Source of the DNA: JAGNHS01 sp964609695
Lineage (GTDB): Bacteria > Bdellovibrionota > UBA2428
Length of the DNA stretch: 64,000 nucleotides
Direction: 5' to 3'
Assembly (NCBI GenBank): GCA_964609695.1
Contig: CAZSSP010000007.1
Location: forward strand, 1-64,000
Shown: positions 8,877-18,035 of the stretch, in pieces
Layout of the letters: each line of letters starts with the position of its first letter
Numbering within the stretch: position 1 is the stretch's first letter
The notes under the pieces: generated by a model
Database searches by the model: none
What the model saw: only the letters and a program-made list of their open reading frames with translations
Told to the model about the DNA's origin: nothing
Made by a program: the position numbers and the translations under genes

Positions 8877-10702
8877 TTGTAGTTTTATTTTTTTGTAAAA
8901 GTTTTCATTCATTTTCCTACGATCTTAAAAGGGCGGCGTATGACTTACGCTGGCTAAGCCTCTATCAATACAAAATTAAAGGCAGTTACATACGTAGTGA
9001 TATAAAAAATGAACTCTACTTTTTCTCTCCCATAGGTTATAAAAATCCAGAGGCAGAACTTCAAGCCGCCCTAGAGGCGTTCCATCACCCTGAACAAAAA
9101 AACTTTGGACTCCAAAAGCTCAGTGCTGGATGCGCCTTCCCCGCAAGAAAAAAACGCCTAGAAGAGATTTTATCCATCAACTTTCCACATGTTGAATGTC
9201 CAGACTTTGATGAATGGGCAAAGACAGTGTCCGCCCAAAAGGTGTCCCTAATTTTTGCGGGGGCCTATATGAATAATCCAGCATCCATACTGGGACACAC
9301 TTTTTTGAGATTAGGGCGAATGCAGGAAAGTCGAGAGGGATCCGATCTCTTGTCTTATAGCGTTGGATTCTTAGCCCAGGCCGAAGCTCAAGATTCAGGA
9401 CTCATGTATGCCATTAAAGGATTAAGTGGTTCTTATCCAGGTTATTACGACATCAAAGCTCACTACATGAATGTGGCCCTTTATAACAATTCGGAAAGTC
9501 GCGACTTATGGGAATATTATTTAAATCTATCCACAGAAGAAACAGATTTTCTAGTGAAGTATTTATGGGAACTCCTCTTCAATGCGCAATTCAGATATTA
9601 TTTTGTCGACGAGAATTGCTCCTATAGGCTCTTAACTTTACTCGAAGCTGTCCGGCCTCAAAGTCAATTAAGTCACCACGCTCATGGAATCGTGCTTCCA
9701 GTAAATACATTGAGAATTCTCCAAAAAGAAAATTTTATAGATCAAAGGGCGCCCAAATTTAGAAGTTCCATTAAAAGAAAAATAAGCCATTCCCTTGATC
9801 ACCTTAATCCAATGGACAGAGATCAATATTATTCTTTAATCCAACAACAAATCTCTCCCAACGAAATACAAAATTCCCAAATCAGCGACATCGCCTTAGA
9901 TCAAATGAAATTTCAAAGCTATCAATACAAAGGAAATCCTCCACAAAAATATCTAGAATTTGAGAGAGCACTCCTTGAAAGTAGAAGCCGAATGATCTCA
10001 AAAAACCAAAGTCCTGTTGAAATCCCTGAGCCCGCCCACCCCCTCCAAGGACATCCCACGAGTTACTTGATGCTCAAAGGCGCTTCACTGAATCAACAGG
10101 CCATAATGCAAGTAGAAAGCTTTATGGGAGCTCATGATATCAAACAAAATGAGACTTCATTTGAAGATATAGGATCGATGAATTTTTTAGGAGCGAAAGT
10201 GCCTTATAATCTTCAAAGTAAAAAATTTATAGGCACTGAATTCACATTGGTCGATGTTTATTCGCTCCCCACTTTTGATAGAAATTTTAAAAATATTGCT
10301 TGGAATTTTAATTTCCAAATCAGACAGCTCTGTGAATTATGCTCTAATGACCTATGGAATTTTAAAGGAGAGGCTGGTGCAGGACTCAGTCACGACTTTA
10401 AATGGGGCTTAAGAATATTTTCAATGCCCAGCTTCAGAGCTTACGCTGCCCACAAAAATGGAGCACAAGGCAGTATTCTCATAGGTCTCAATAGTGGCCT
10501 CAAAGTTAATCAAAAAAATTACAATTTATTTTTTCAAAACAAAATTTTTGCTAAATCAAAATATTTTTTAGCTTCCTTTTCATTTGAAAATAGAATTTAT
10601 CTTAAACAAGATAAATCCTTAGTTTTTGGAGTCGAAAGGACCCAATCTAGTCAAAAGAAATCCCAAACACTTTATTTTTCAGGCTTAGAAATATTCTTTT
10701 AA
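8855..10702 (+). CDS. DUF4105 (Lnb N-terminal periplasmic domain) protein
   Basis: This 615-residue secreted protein carries the DUF4105 / Lnb-type N-terminal periplasmic domain. Its hallmarks are NNPASILGHTFLRLG (about residues 142-156) and, further on, the motif YYFVDENCSYRLL. Catalysis has been proposed for this fold through conserved Cys/His residues, but I know of no settled function. The C-terminal half looks beta-rich and ends in aromatic residues (EIFF), compatible with an outer-membrane barrel. The start is a GTG inside the DUF3015 gene. A signal segment follows at about 6-20. The stop is 12 bases from the stop of the convergent gene. Confidence 0.88.
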   Translation: MFSRRRLIVVLFFCKSFHSFSYDLKRAAYDLRWLSLYQYKIKGSYIRSDIKNELYFFSPIGYKNPEAELQAALEAFHHPEQKNFGLQKLSAGCAFPARKKRLEEILSINFPHVECPDFDEWAKTVSAQKVSLIFAGAYMNNPASILGHTFLRLGRMQESREGSDLLSYSVGFLAQAEAQDSGLMYAIKGLSGSYPGYYDIKAHYMNVALYNNSESRDLWEYYLNLSTEETDFLVKYLWELLFNAQFRYYFVDENCSYRLLTLLEAVRPQSQLSHHAHGIVLPVNTLRILQKENFIDQRAPKFRSSIKRKISHSLDHLNPMDRDQYYSLIQQQISPNEIQNSQISDIALDQMKFQSYQYKGNPPQKYLEFERALLESRSRMISKNQSPVEIPEPAHPLQGHPTSYLMLKGASLNQQAIMQVESFMGAHDIKQNETSFEDIGSMNFLGAKVPYNLQSKKFIGTEFTLVDVYSLPTFDRNFKNIAWNFNFQIRQLCELCSNDLWNFKGEAGAGLSHDFKWGLRIFSMPSFRAYAAHKNGAQGSILIGLNSGLKVNQKNYNLFFQNKIFAKSKYFLASFSFENRIYLKQDKSLVFGVERTQSSQKKSQTLYFSGLEIFF

Positions 10703-10714
10703 AAAAAACGACAC

Positions 10715-11353
10715 TTAAAAAACTTTTAAAAATTGGAATCTAAGGGCCGCTACCAATAGAAATCCCAAAAGCCAAAGAACACTCATTCTCTCTTCTTTTA
10801 GAGCTCTATTAAAACTATATCGAGCATCTGACTTATTGACTTCTGGCAACCAAGAGGGAATCCAACGCCTGACTCTCTTCTTATAATGTAAGAAACTTGA
10901 GCCCATTCTCAAATATAGAGCTCTTTCATAATTAGTGGCGTTTACGGAGAGCCAAAGAAAAGCCACAAAGAGTCCAATCAAGGCATACCACCATGGCACC
11001 CTGAGAAATAAAAAGCCCGAAAGAAAGCATATAAGACTACTCATTTCCACGGGGTTTCGAACATAGCGATAAGGTCCGTCCAAAACAAAAACGTCATTCT
11101 TAAAATAGCCCTGTGACATTAAGCGTATAAGCAGACCCAAAATAAGCAACAAAAAGGATCCCCCAAAATATAGGACCTTCCAAAGAGTCGCCATTTTTGT
11201 AAAGGGTTCAGTTTCGGGACTCATAAAATAAATAACCAATATTGGCCAAGCAAAATTCCTCGAAACTCGAGTGGTCACCTGCGAAAGCTTCATTAACCAA
11301 ATCGACTGTTGGTGGGGTACCGCCGACCCCATACGCGTCAAGATCTCACTCAT
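10715..11353 (-). CDS. Isoprenylcysteine methyltransferase/PEMT-like membrane protein
   Basis: A 212-residue integral membrane protein with about four or five helices and the SAM-binding core GPYRYVRNPVEMSS near residues 94-107, typical of the ICMT/PEMT/NnrU superfamily of membrane methyltransferases. The usual later acidic motif appears as NYERALYLRMG. The substrate cannot be told from sequence, and bacterial members methylate diverse lipids. The start is uncertain: internal methionines at residues 8 and 22 are possible. It diverges from pepA with about 40 bases between starts and nearly touches the DUF4105 gene at its 3' end. Confidence 0.78.
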   Translation of the reverse strand: MSEILTRMGSAVPHQQSIWLMKLSQVTTRVSRNFAWPILVIYFMSPETEPFTKMATLWKVLYFGGSFLLLILGLLIRLMSQGYFKNDVFVLDGPYRYVRNPVEMSSLICFLSGFLFLRVPWWYALIGLFVAFLWLSVNATNYERALYLRMGSSFLHYKKRVRRWIPSWLPEVNKSDARYSFNRALKEERMSVLWLLGFLLVAALRFQFLKVF

Positions 11354-11358
11354 GACTC

Positions 11359-11386
11359 TTGATTTGCCCCCTCAACAAATTATAAG
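11359..11386 (+). promoter_or_regulatory. Sigma-70-type promoter of pepA, predicted leaderless
   Basis: TTGATT at 11359-11364, a 16-base spacer and TATAAG at 11381-11386 are followed by only seven bases before the pepA ATG at 11394. The expected transcription start falls at or just before the ATG. Confidence 0.6.
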
Positions 11387-11393
11387 GGTAAGG

Positions 11394-13016
11394 ATGAACA
11401 AGTTAAAAGTCGATATTGAATTTAAATCTCTTAAAAATTTTTCTGCCTGCGCTAAGCAGACTAGCCAATCTCTTGTTATTGGAGTCATCAAGAAGGAAAA
11501 GAAACTAGCCTTTTGTGATAAAGTTCGAGCTCTTCCCGAACTGAACTCAATTCTTGATAAAATTTCGGAGACTCAATTCGACGCCAAATTTCTGTCGCAC
11601 ATACCTTTATTGTGCCAAAGCAAAAGCAAAGAACTCCCCTACGATAATATTCTTGTAGTGGGCTTGGGTGAGAAAAAGCACTTCACCCCCCAAAATGCCT
11701 TAAAAATAGGCGGCAGCATTTCTGAACTCTGCCGTAAGTACAAACTTCAAAATATAGATGTTTTTATCGACAGCTTTAATCATGCGCCCACCTCCATAAA
11801 ATCTCCCGATTCACCCAAAGATTTCGCGGGGCGTCCTCCACTTTCTGGCCTTATGAGCTCTGAAGAACACTGCGAAAAATTAGCCTTAGGTATTCTTTTA
11901 GGGTCCTATACTTTTGATAACTATAAGAGCAAAGAAAAGGATGACGATAAAATCCTCAAATACTCCTTAATTTCTAAAATATTAGAAACTAAAACAGGAG
12001 TAGCCACTATCGAAAGAGCCCTCACTCTAAATCATGGTGTTAGTATCACCCGAGATCTTCAAACGCTTCCTAGCAACGATCTCTATCCAAGTCTTTTGGC
12101 TCAAGAAGCTCAAAAAGTGGCGAAGACCTGTGGTCTTAACGTAGTTGTTTTCGATGAAAAGAAATTAAAAAGTGAAAACATGAACGGAATTCTTGCCGTA
12201 GGTCAAGGAAGTTCAAATCCACCTAGATTTGTTCAGATGGAATACAATTTATCCAAAAAGAACTTACCTCTTGTTATTTTTGTAGGTAAAGGAATCACTT
12301 TCGACACAGGTGGTACGTCTTTAAAACCTGCGCCTGGTATGGAAGAAATGAAAATGGACATGAGCGGTGCGGCTTCGGTCATCGGAGCCATGTATTGCAT
12401 CGCTAAACTCAAAGCCCCTATTCGAGCCATGGGTTTTATTGCTTCTGCAGAAAATCGTGTCAGCCATACTTCTATTAATCCTGGAGATATTTATAAAGCT
12501 CATAACGGAAAAACAGTAGAAGTCATTAATACAGACGCCGAAGGAAGATTGGTTTTAGGAGATGCGCTTAGCTTTGCCAAACAATACAATCCATCTTGCG
12601 TAGTCGACATTGCCACACTGACTGGCGCCGTTGGAATTGCTCTTGGATCTCCTGCTTCAGGAATCATGGGCAACAATCACACCTACACACGAGCCTACCA
12701 AACGGCCTCAGACAAAGCCGGCGAAAAAACTTGGGAACTTCCTCTCTATGAAGAGTATGCCGAAGACATGAAATCCACTATCGCCGATTATCGAAACATT
12801 GGCTCTGGTCGAGAAGCAGGCGCGAGTAAGGGTGGTATCTTTTTAAACTTCTTCGTAGAAGATGCTTATCCCTGGATTCACCTTGATGTGGCGAGCACAG
12901 CCGACACTCCAAAGGGCCAAGGACCTCATTGCCCTGCTCATGTAGGAACTGGAGTTCCCGTGCGCGGTTTAGTTGAATTTGCAATGAACTATTCTAATTA
13001 CGTAAAGAGCAAATAA
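11394..13016 (+). CDS. pepA: Leucyl aminopeptidase (M17)
   Basis: A 540-residue cytosolic M17 aminopeptidase that removes N-terminal residues from peptides using two metal ions. The catalytic C-terminal domain contains GKGITFDTGGTSLKP (metal and active lysine), KMDMSGAASV and the family signature NTDAEGRL. The N-terminal domain is the usual variable one. An in-frame reading could extend upstream to 11271, but that part overlaps the divergent gene and the promoter. I therefore start at the ATG at 11394, seven bases after a good -10 box. It ends four bases before the convergent stop of the secreted HExxH protein. Confidence 0.95.
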   Translation: MNKLKVDIEFKSLKNFSACAKQTSQSLVIGVIKKEKKLAFCDKVRALPELNSILDKISETQFDAKFLSHIPLLCQSKSKELPYDNILVVGLGEKKHFTPQNALKIGGSISELCRKYKLQNIDVFIDSFNHAPTSIKSPDSPKDFAGRPPLSGLMSSEEHCEKLALGILLGSYTFDNYKSKEKDDDKILKYSLISKILETKTGVATIERALTLNHGVSITRDLQTLPSNDLYPSLLAQEAQKVAKTCGLNVVVFDEKKLKSENMNGILAVGQGSSNPPRFVQMEYNLSKKNLPLVIFVGKGITFDTGGTSLKPAPGMEEMKMDMSGAASVIGAMYCIAKLKAPIRAMGFIASAENRVSHTSINPGDIYKAHNGKTVEVINTDAEGRLVLGDALSFAKQYNPSCVVDIATLTGAVGIALGSPASGIMGNNHTYTRAYQTASDKAGEKTWELPLYEEYAEDMKSTIADYRNIGSGREAGASKGGIFLNFFVEDAYPWIHLDVASTADTPKGQGPHCPAHVGTGVPVRGLVEFAMNYSNYVKSK

Positions 13017-13020
13017 AGTA

Positions 13021-14145
13021 TTAGTGCTTAGTTTTAGAATTTGCTGAAGGAGCTTTTCCTTTAACGTATTTGGATTTTTCTTCAGGAAAATATTCAGCAG
13101 GTTTTTTTGTATACTGTGGGTCTATAGCTCCCAAATACTGGTAAGTCCCAGATTCATCTGGATCTAGTGATTTTCCATTATTTTTAGGAGCATCTTTTCT
13201 CTTTAATGTTAAAATTGTTAAATTTCCGTTGACCCGTTCCCGTATTCGCTGATCTGGCTCTGCCACAGAAAAAAAGCCCCTAGTCTGATGAGAGGGATCT
13301 ACTGGAATTTCTTTACATAGCAACATGGCATCTAAAGCTCTTTGAAAAAATGGAGGTCTTTGCCCTTCAATAGCCTGACCCAGGCTAGCCACTTTATCGG
13401 CAATATAGGGATAAAGAAGTTTTTTTATTTCTTCGACAGGATAAGCCTCAGAGGAAAGATGAGACTCCGAAGAATTAGATGCATTTAAATTGAAATCTTT
13501 ATAACTAAAAGATCCTTCACCAGAATGATAATCTTGATCCCCTTTAGTTAGCTTTTCATTTAGGTCATAATAATGAGTCACTTCGTGTTGAATAAAAATA
13601 TCTGGAATGACATCAGAAGAACTACTCAATCTAGATTGGTATCTATCTTTAATGTTTGAAAATTTTTTCTGACCCTTTTCTAGCTGACTTTGAAATGGAA
13701 TTTCTGATTGTTTATGAAAAACGGCTCCATTAGGACTAATCACCAAATAACCTCGACTATTGTCTTTGAAATGTTTTGTATAAACAATTTCAATGGCCTT
13801 TCCGACTGAGTCCTTATCAGCCTTTAAAAATAAATCTTCTCTTTTTGAAGGCTCATACACAACTCGCAATCGACTCTCCGAAATCCCCGGCGCTCTAAAG
13901 CTAGATTCCGAATTTTCAGAACTTGATTTGTAAGGATAATCGGCCTCCAATTGATTGAGCGCTCCCAGACAAGCAAACTCATGAATAAGAGGAGCATCAA
14001 ATTCGAAGGGCTCCACTATGACAGCCCTAGGTGGTGGAGTAGATGCTTTTGTTTCCTTTGTTGATTTTTTGGGCAAGGCAAAAGACGAAAATGCAAAGAG
14101 CGAAAATCCAATAAAAAGATAAAACTTAAAAACTTGCCTCACCAA
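13021..14145 (-). CDS. Secreted protein with HExxH motif (putative zinc peptidase)
   Basis: A 374-residue protein with a signal peptide (about 1-23, FALPKK junction). Its single notable motif is HEVTH at residues 187-191, matching the HExxH zinc-metallopeptidase consensus, inside FIQHEVTHYYDLNEKL. A third ligand is not obvious, so peptidase activity is inference. Low-complexity Lys/Pro/Ser tails flank both ends. The start is TTG (14145) or GTG (14142), with no good ribosome-binding site. I do not recognise the family. Confidence 0.6.
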   Translation of the reverse strand: MVRQVFKFYLFIGFSLFAFSSFALPKKSTKETKASTPPPRAVIVEPFEFDAPLIHEFACLGALNQLEADYPYKSSSENSESSFRAPGISESRLRVVYEPSKREDLFLKADKDSVGKAIEIVYTKHFKDNSRGYLVISPNGAVFHKQSEIPFQSQLEKGQKKFSNIKDRYQSRLSSSSDVIPDIFIQHEVTHYYDLNEKLTKGDQDYHSGEGSFSYKDFNLNASNSSESHLSSEAYPVEEIKKLLYPYIADKVASLGQAIEGQRPPFFQRALDAMLLCKEIPVDPSHQTRGFFSVAEPDQRIRERVNGNLTILTLKRKDAPKNNGKSLDPDESGTYQYLGAIDPQYTKKPAEYFPEEKSKYVKGKAPSANSKTKH

Positions 14146-14205
14146 GTATAAGTTTAACCCTTTTTACAGAATTAAATTGTTAAGATTACGTTAAGAAAAA
14201 CTGTA

Positions 14206-14460
14206 TTAGCCGTCTCTTTGATCTGGTGGAAGATCTTCAGAAGCTGGGCGATCTACATCGATAATAGACCAACCTTGTTGAAGACGAACTTTTCTCTCAG
14301 CAATTTCACGAAGAGCAATAACGGCAGGCTTGTTATTGGGAGCATCAACTAAAGAGCGAGCTCCTTTCATCAATTGTTTGGTTCTTTTTGCAGCCAAATG
14401 AACTAGCGCAAAACGATTAGGAACTTGGTTCAAACAGTCTTCAACGGTAACTCGTGCCAT
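14206..14460 (-). CDS. rpoZ: RNA polymerase omega subunit
   Basis: This 84-residue omega subunit binds the beta' subunit and promotes assembly of RNA polymerase. The sequence begins MARVTVEDCLNQVPNRFALV and continues through LAAKRTKQLMKG and KPAVIALREIAERKV, matching the family end to end. A SpoT/RelA gene, often adjacent elsewhere, is absent. A promoter lies only nine bases before the ATG and there is no Shine-Dalgarno, so the mRNA is predicted to be leaderless or nearly so. Confidence 0.96.
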   Translation of the reverse strand: MARVTVEDCLNQVPNRFALVHLAAKRTKQLMKGARSLVDAPNNKPAVIALREIAERKVRLQQGWSIIDVDRPASEDLPPDQRDG

Positions 14461-14469
14461 AGGCTACTA

Positions 14470-14497
14470 ACTATACGGATTTAGAGGTGTCTGGCAA
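14470..14497 (-). promoter_or_regulatory. Sigma-70-type promoter of rpoZ, predicted near-leaderless
   Basis: On the minus strand, TTGCCA (14497-14492) and TATAGT (14475-14470) are separated by 16 bases. Each matches consensus at five of six positions. The rpoZ ATG begins nine bases after the -10 box, so the leader should be only one to three bases. Confidence 0.7.
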
Positions 14498-14505
14498 GGA
14501 ATTTC

Positions 14506-15144
14506 TCAAGAAAGCTCGGAGGGCTTCGGCTGGTCTTGAGGGTCGACCCAATCACCTTCGGGCTCTTTATCAACAATTCGTCCAATATTTAAGGGGAAAA
14601 ACTTGAGCTGCTCAGGGGTTAAAACCTTAAAACTCAAAGAATTATAAGGCTTTGGAAGATCCTTGGTCGTAATTTCGATAAAACCAAAAGGAGTATGAGG
14701 GGCGCGATCTTTAGCAAAAACTTTAAGTTTTTGAATCAAAGTAAATGGAATTCTTCCTTGTCTTGGTTGTTGAAAAAATAAAGGCCGAATATGGAAATAT
14801 TCAAGCGCTTGCGCCGATCGATCAAAAGAAATTTCCAATTTCTCCATTCGAAACATAAATACCAAAGCATAAAAAAATATAGAAACAGCCGCCACAAACC
14901 ACATGACTTTATCTTGCATCTGAGAAGCCTCGAGCGAAGAAGCCGCCCATCCGCTTTCCATAAAAAACTTAGAAGGGGCCCTGTTAATTCCCAACATAAA
15001 GGCAAAACCCAGGCCCGCAAAAGCAATTAGACGGGCTTTAATAGGCCCCAACTTAAGATACCAAGCTAGAATTTTAGCAGGTGATTTTTCTAAACGTAGT
15101 TCTAAGACACCTTTTTCAAATTGTGATCCAGAAAGTTCAAACAT
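14506..15144 (-). CDS. Two-helix membrane protein of unknown function
   Basis: A 212-residue protein with predicted membrane helices at about 38-56 and 80-98, followed by a soluble C-terminal domain rich in beta strands that may be PH-like. No family is recognised. It starts 15 bases after the stop of the 607-residue secreted protein, suggesting co-transcription, and ends 45 bases before rpoZ, which has its own promoter in that gap. Confidence 0.6.
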   Translation of the reverse strand: MFELSGSQFEKGVLELRLEKSPAKILAWYLKLGPIKARLIAFAGLGFAFMLGINRAPSKFFMESGWAASSLEASQMQDKVMWFVAAVSIFFYALVFMFRMEKLEISFDRSAQALEYFHIRPLFFQQPRQGRIPFTLIQKLKVFAKDRAPHTPFGFIEITTKDLPKPYNSLSFKVLTPEQLKFFPLNIGRIVDKEPEGDWVDPQDQPKPSELS

Positions 15145-15159
15145 ACTTTTGAAGTTAAT

Positions 15160-16983
15160 CTAGGGATCTAAAAGTTTCAAATTTTCTAATCGCTTCAAAT
15201 CAAAATCAGCTTTAAGTTGAAGCAGCTCTTTTTGCACTACCGCAAAAGCTTCCTCTTTAATTTTAAGTTCAGCTTCTAAACTAGCTCTTTTTTGATTGAG
15301 CTCTTCTTTGTGCTCACGCACCTTAACATCTTCACTTGCAGCTGTATTTTCACCCATTTCGATTTCTTTCTGAGTCAAGGGGGCTCCAGCCGACCAATCC
15401 TCTTTATTCATAAAATAAGAGGTCATTAAATGAGAGTGCTCTACATGAGCGAAGCTAGTCGCAAATTTCATTTCCACTAAATCCATAAAGTGATTTCTGT
15501 CTTCGGGATAAAGCTTCGTATAACGACATAAAGATCTCAGCCAAAGAATCCACTGTCTCGAACTTTCATTAGAAGGAACTAATGAGCTGTCATAATTAGA
15601 ATGCTTCACTTTGGAGGCTTCAACTTTTTCTAAAATAGCGAGGAGGGATCGAATCAAATCTTTAGAATGTGATTTTTCGGCATGTTCAACAAACACATTT
15701 TTCGCATCTGCCAACAAATCAGGACTGTCTATTTTTCCATGAAAGCGAATTTGCCTCTCTAATATTCTTTCAATTCTTCGAGTCAGAGGATACTTCAAAT
15801 CGAAATCTAAAATCACCTTTCCTTTATCGAGCTCAGAAAGCTCGTCATCGATACTTTGAATTTTAGAATGAATCATGTCCAGTTCGGCTTGAGCACTGGC
15901 AACAAGATTTTGTTTTTCAATGTATGGAGTTTGAATGTCCTGAATATTCTTAGCCACCGTATTAAGCCTAGACAATTCACCTTGAAGAAAATCTATAAAT
16001 GTTGAATGCGCTTTAGAATTCCAATGCTTAAAAATGTTTTCAATTTCACTTCGAGTAAACGATTTGATGTTATGAACAATCGCATATTGATCAAAATAAC
16101 TGAATTTTTCTGGGTCAAACTCCCAATTTTTAAACTTTAAATATTCATTATTCTGTAAGTAAAACCTAAAAAACCACATTCTTTTGTTTTCAGAATCCTT
16201 TGAACGTTTTTTTGGAACAAACACATCATGATACAGCCTAGCTTCTGATGTCATTTCATCGAGATTATCAAAAGAAAAATTATGAATGTTAAAAAGACTC
16301 TTTGTATAACCGCTTCTCCATTTATTAAAAAAAGCCCAATCCTCTTGGATACGTTTTGAATCTTCAAACACGACAAATATCAACGCCAAACGCATTTTAT
16401 AGAGTGCGGGATCGGAATTGGCGTAACTTCTCCAGAAAGTTAACATGGCTAAATATTTTTCCAAATCCATATCAAAACTTTTAGCCATTTTATCTGTTCT
16501 AAAATATTCACTGGCCAAATCCATTTCACGCATCATCCAAACAAATGAATTCATCGTAAAATTAATAACTTTTTTCTTAGATTCTTCACTTTGATAATTA
16601 AAATTACTTAAATGTGCTGCAGATTCTTTTAGATCTTTAAGTTTCAAAACAGACTTCATGGCTTCATATAAAATATGAGACATAAATCGACTTTTAAAAA
16701 TGGGGCCCTTTTCAATAAGAACCTCAAGTTCTTGAGCAAGCTTTTCTACATTTCCTGTTTCAATTCCCAAATTCGATACAAAAATTTCAAGCCTATCTAT
16801 TAAGGGTTTTGAGGCGTTTGAAGTGACCTGGCCATTTCGAGCCAATAATAATGCCGATTCACATGATGGAGAAAGTTTTACTAAACTCAAGGAATTTGGT
16901 GCTTCAGACTCCTGAGAATGTACCCCATTTAAAAAACATCCTAAGAATAAAGAAAGACTTAAAGCTAGCCTCTTTATAGACAT
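15160..16983 (-). CDS. Secreted helical protein of unknown function
   Basis: This 607-residue protein has an N-terminal signal peptide (about 1-23, likely cut near VHS-QE). The mature protein is almost entirely predicted alpha-helical. It has coiled-coil stretches around residues 360-395 (Glu/Gln/Ser-rich) and 555-600 (Lys/Glu-rich). I recognise no enzymatic motif. Helical periplasmic proteins of this kind can be scaffolds, but the function here is unknown. A promoter lies just upstream, with the ATG eight bases after the -10 box. Confidence 0.65.
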   Translation of the reverse strand: MSIKRLALSLSLFLGCFLNGVHSQESEAPNSLSLVKLSPSCESALLLARNGQVTSNASKPLIDRLEIFVSNLGIETGNVEKLAQELEVLIEKGPIFKSRFMSHILYEAMKSVLKLKDLKESAAHLSNFNYQSEESKKKVINFTMNSFVWMMREMDLASEYFRTDKMAKSFDMDLEKYLAMLTFWRSYANSDPALYKMRLALIFVVFEDSKRIQEDWAFFNKWRSGYTKSLFNIHNFSFDNLDEMTSEARLYHDVFVPKKRSKDSENKRMWFFRFYLQNNEYLKFKNWEFDPEKFSYFDQYAIVHNIKSFTRSEIENIFKHWNSKAHSTFIDFLQGELSRLNTVAKNIQDIQTPYIEKQNLVASAQAELDMIHSKIQSIDDELSELDKGKVILDFDLKYPLTRRIERILERQIRFHGKIDSPDLLADAKNVFVEHAEKSHSKDLIRSLLAILEKVEASKVKHSNYDSSLVPSNESSRQWILWLRSLCRYTKLYPEDRNHFMDLVEMKFATSFAHVEHSHLMTSYFMNKEDWSAGAPLTQKEIEMGENTAASEDVKVREHKEELNQKRASLEAELKIKEEAFAVVQKELLQLKADFDLKRLENLKLLDP

Positions 16984-16991
16984 TGAAAATT

Positions 16992-17021
16992 CAAATAGGA
17001 CACCTTAACGCATTAGGTCAA
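16992..17021 (-). promoter_or_regulatory. Putative promoter of the 607-residue secreted protein
   Basis: On the minus strand, TTGACC (17021-17016) and TATTTG (16997-16992) are 18 bases apart. The -35 box is good and the -10 box is weak. The ATG follows eight bases later. Confidence 0.4.
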
Positions 17022-17120
17022 GGGGATTCAAAAGAGCTACAAAGAGGACTCGAATTAAGCTCTATTTAAGCCAGCAAATATTGGCTGACTTCAAGTTCTT
17101 AGACTGTTAGCTTCCGCAAC

Positions 17121-18026
17121 GTGTTTAAAACTGAGAATGAAATTCAGAGCAGTGAAGTTCACCTAATACCCCAAATTCGATGGGGATTGGGCTATCAATT
17201 AGCCGCTGCATTGCTACGCCTGGGACGCAAGGTCTCCAGTTTAAAACAAGCGTCTGAGGACCTTGGTAAAATTCACCACCTAAAAATTTCATTTTATCCG
17301 CAAAGTGAAATCGATTTAGAAAATGAAAAATTTAAATCTCAAGACAATGAAATTTTTGCAGTCTTTCTTTGTCCAGAAATAGAAGTTTCATTAAACAATC
17401 CTCCCTCAGCATCAACAATACAAAAGCTGTTGAACATGGCCGAAAAATTTTTGGAAAAAAATCCAGAATTACACCTCATCACGCTCTTGCCCCAATCTGT
17501 TTCCAAAGAAGATGTTATGAGTTTTCAACTTCTCAGCCATAAAAGCACAGTCTTTCTAAGTCCAGCTACATACGGATTTCGCGATCGAGGCTTATTAGAC
17601 TTTGCCTTAAAAAATCCTTTTCATCTGAAAAAATTTACAAGTAAAAACGACAAGCTCTCAATTGCGTTCTCTAGAGACGTTGTAGCCTATATTTTAAGCG
17701 CTTTTAACAAAAGTGATTGTTTTGGAAAAACTTATATTTTGCCTGAACAAATATCCTCTTTAAAAGAATGGCAAAGTTATTTCGAAAAGACCTTTAAGAA
17801 AAAATCGATGCTATCCAAAGAGGGTCTCAAAAGTCTTTTCTCCAAAAAGGAATTTCCACCTCTATCAAACTCTCAAGGAAGCTCATTTGAGCTTGCGCCA
17901 CTAAAAGCCGAAGATTTTTTTCCCAACGCTCCCTCTAAAACAGAGAGAAGCCTCAATTTAATATTTGAGCAAAATCAAAAATACCCTGAACTCGAAACTC
18001 ACTTTCCACCTCCTCGAGCTTTATAA
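17121..18026 (+). CDS. Degenerate SDR-like protein, unknown function
   Basis: A 301-residue cytosolic protein. Weak resemblance to extended short-chain dehydrogenase/epimerase proteins is suggested by the order of elements: an N-terminal alpha/beta region, LSPATYGFRDRGLLDF in the middle, and AFSRDVVAYILSAF, like the domain-closing helix of epimerases. The N-terminal glycine-rich NAD motif is not intact, so catalysis is doubtful. The start is a GTG without a clear ribosome-binding site. It ends nine bases before trmB, so the two are probably co-transcribed. Confidence 0.55.
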   Translation: MFKTENEIQSSEVHLIPQIRWGLGYQLAAALLRLGRKVSSLKQASEDLGKIHHLKISFYPQSEIDLENEKFKSQDNEIFAVFLCPEIEVSLNNPPSASTIQKLLNMAEKFLEKNPELHLITLLPQSVSKEDVMSFQLLSHKSTVFLSPATYGFRDRGLLDFALKNPFHLKKFTSKNDKLSIAFSRDVVAYILSAFNKSDCFGKTYILPEQISSLKEWQSYFEKTFKKKSMLSKEGLKSLFSKKEFPPLSNSQGSSFELAPLKAEDFFPNAPSKTERSLNLIFEQNQKYPELETHFPPPRAL

Positions 18027-18035
18027 ATTAAATTT

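Noticed and set aside
17069..17086. AGCCA...TGGCT inverted repeat in the divergent gap before the SDR-like gene
   Set aside because: A five-base stem with an eight-base loop is expected by chance in AT-rich DNA.
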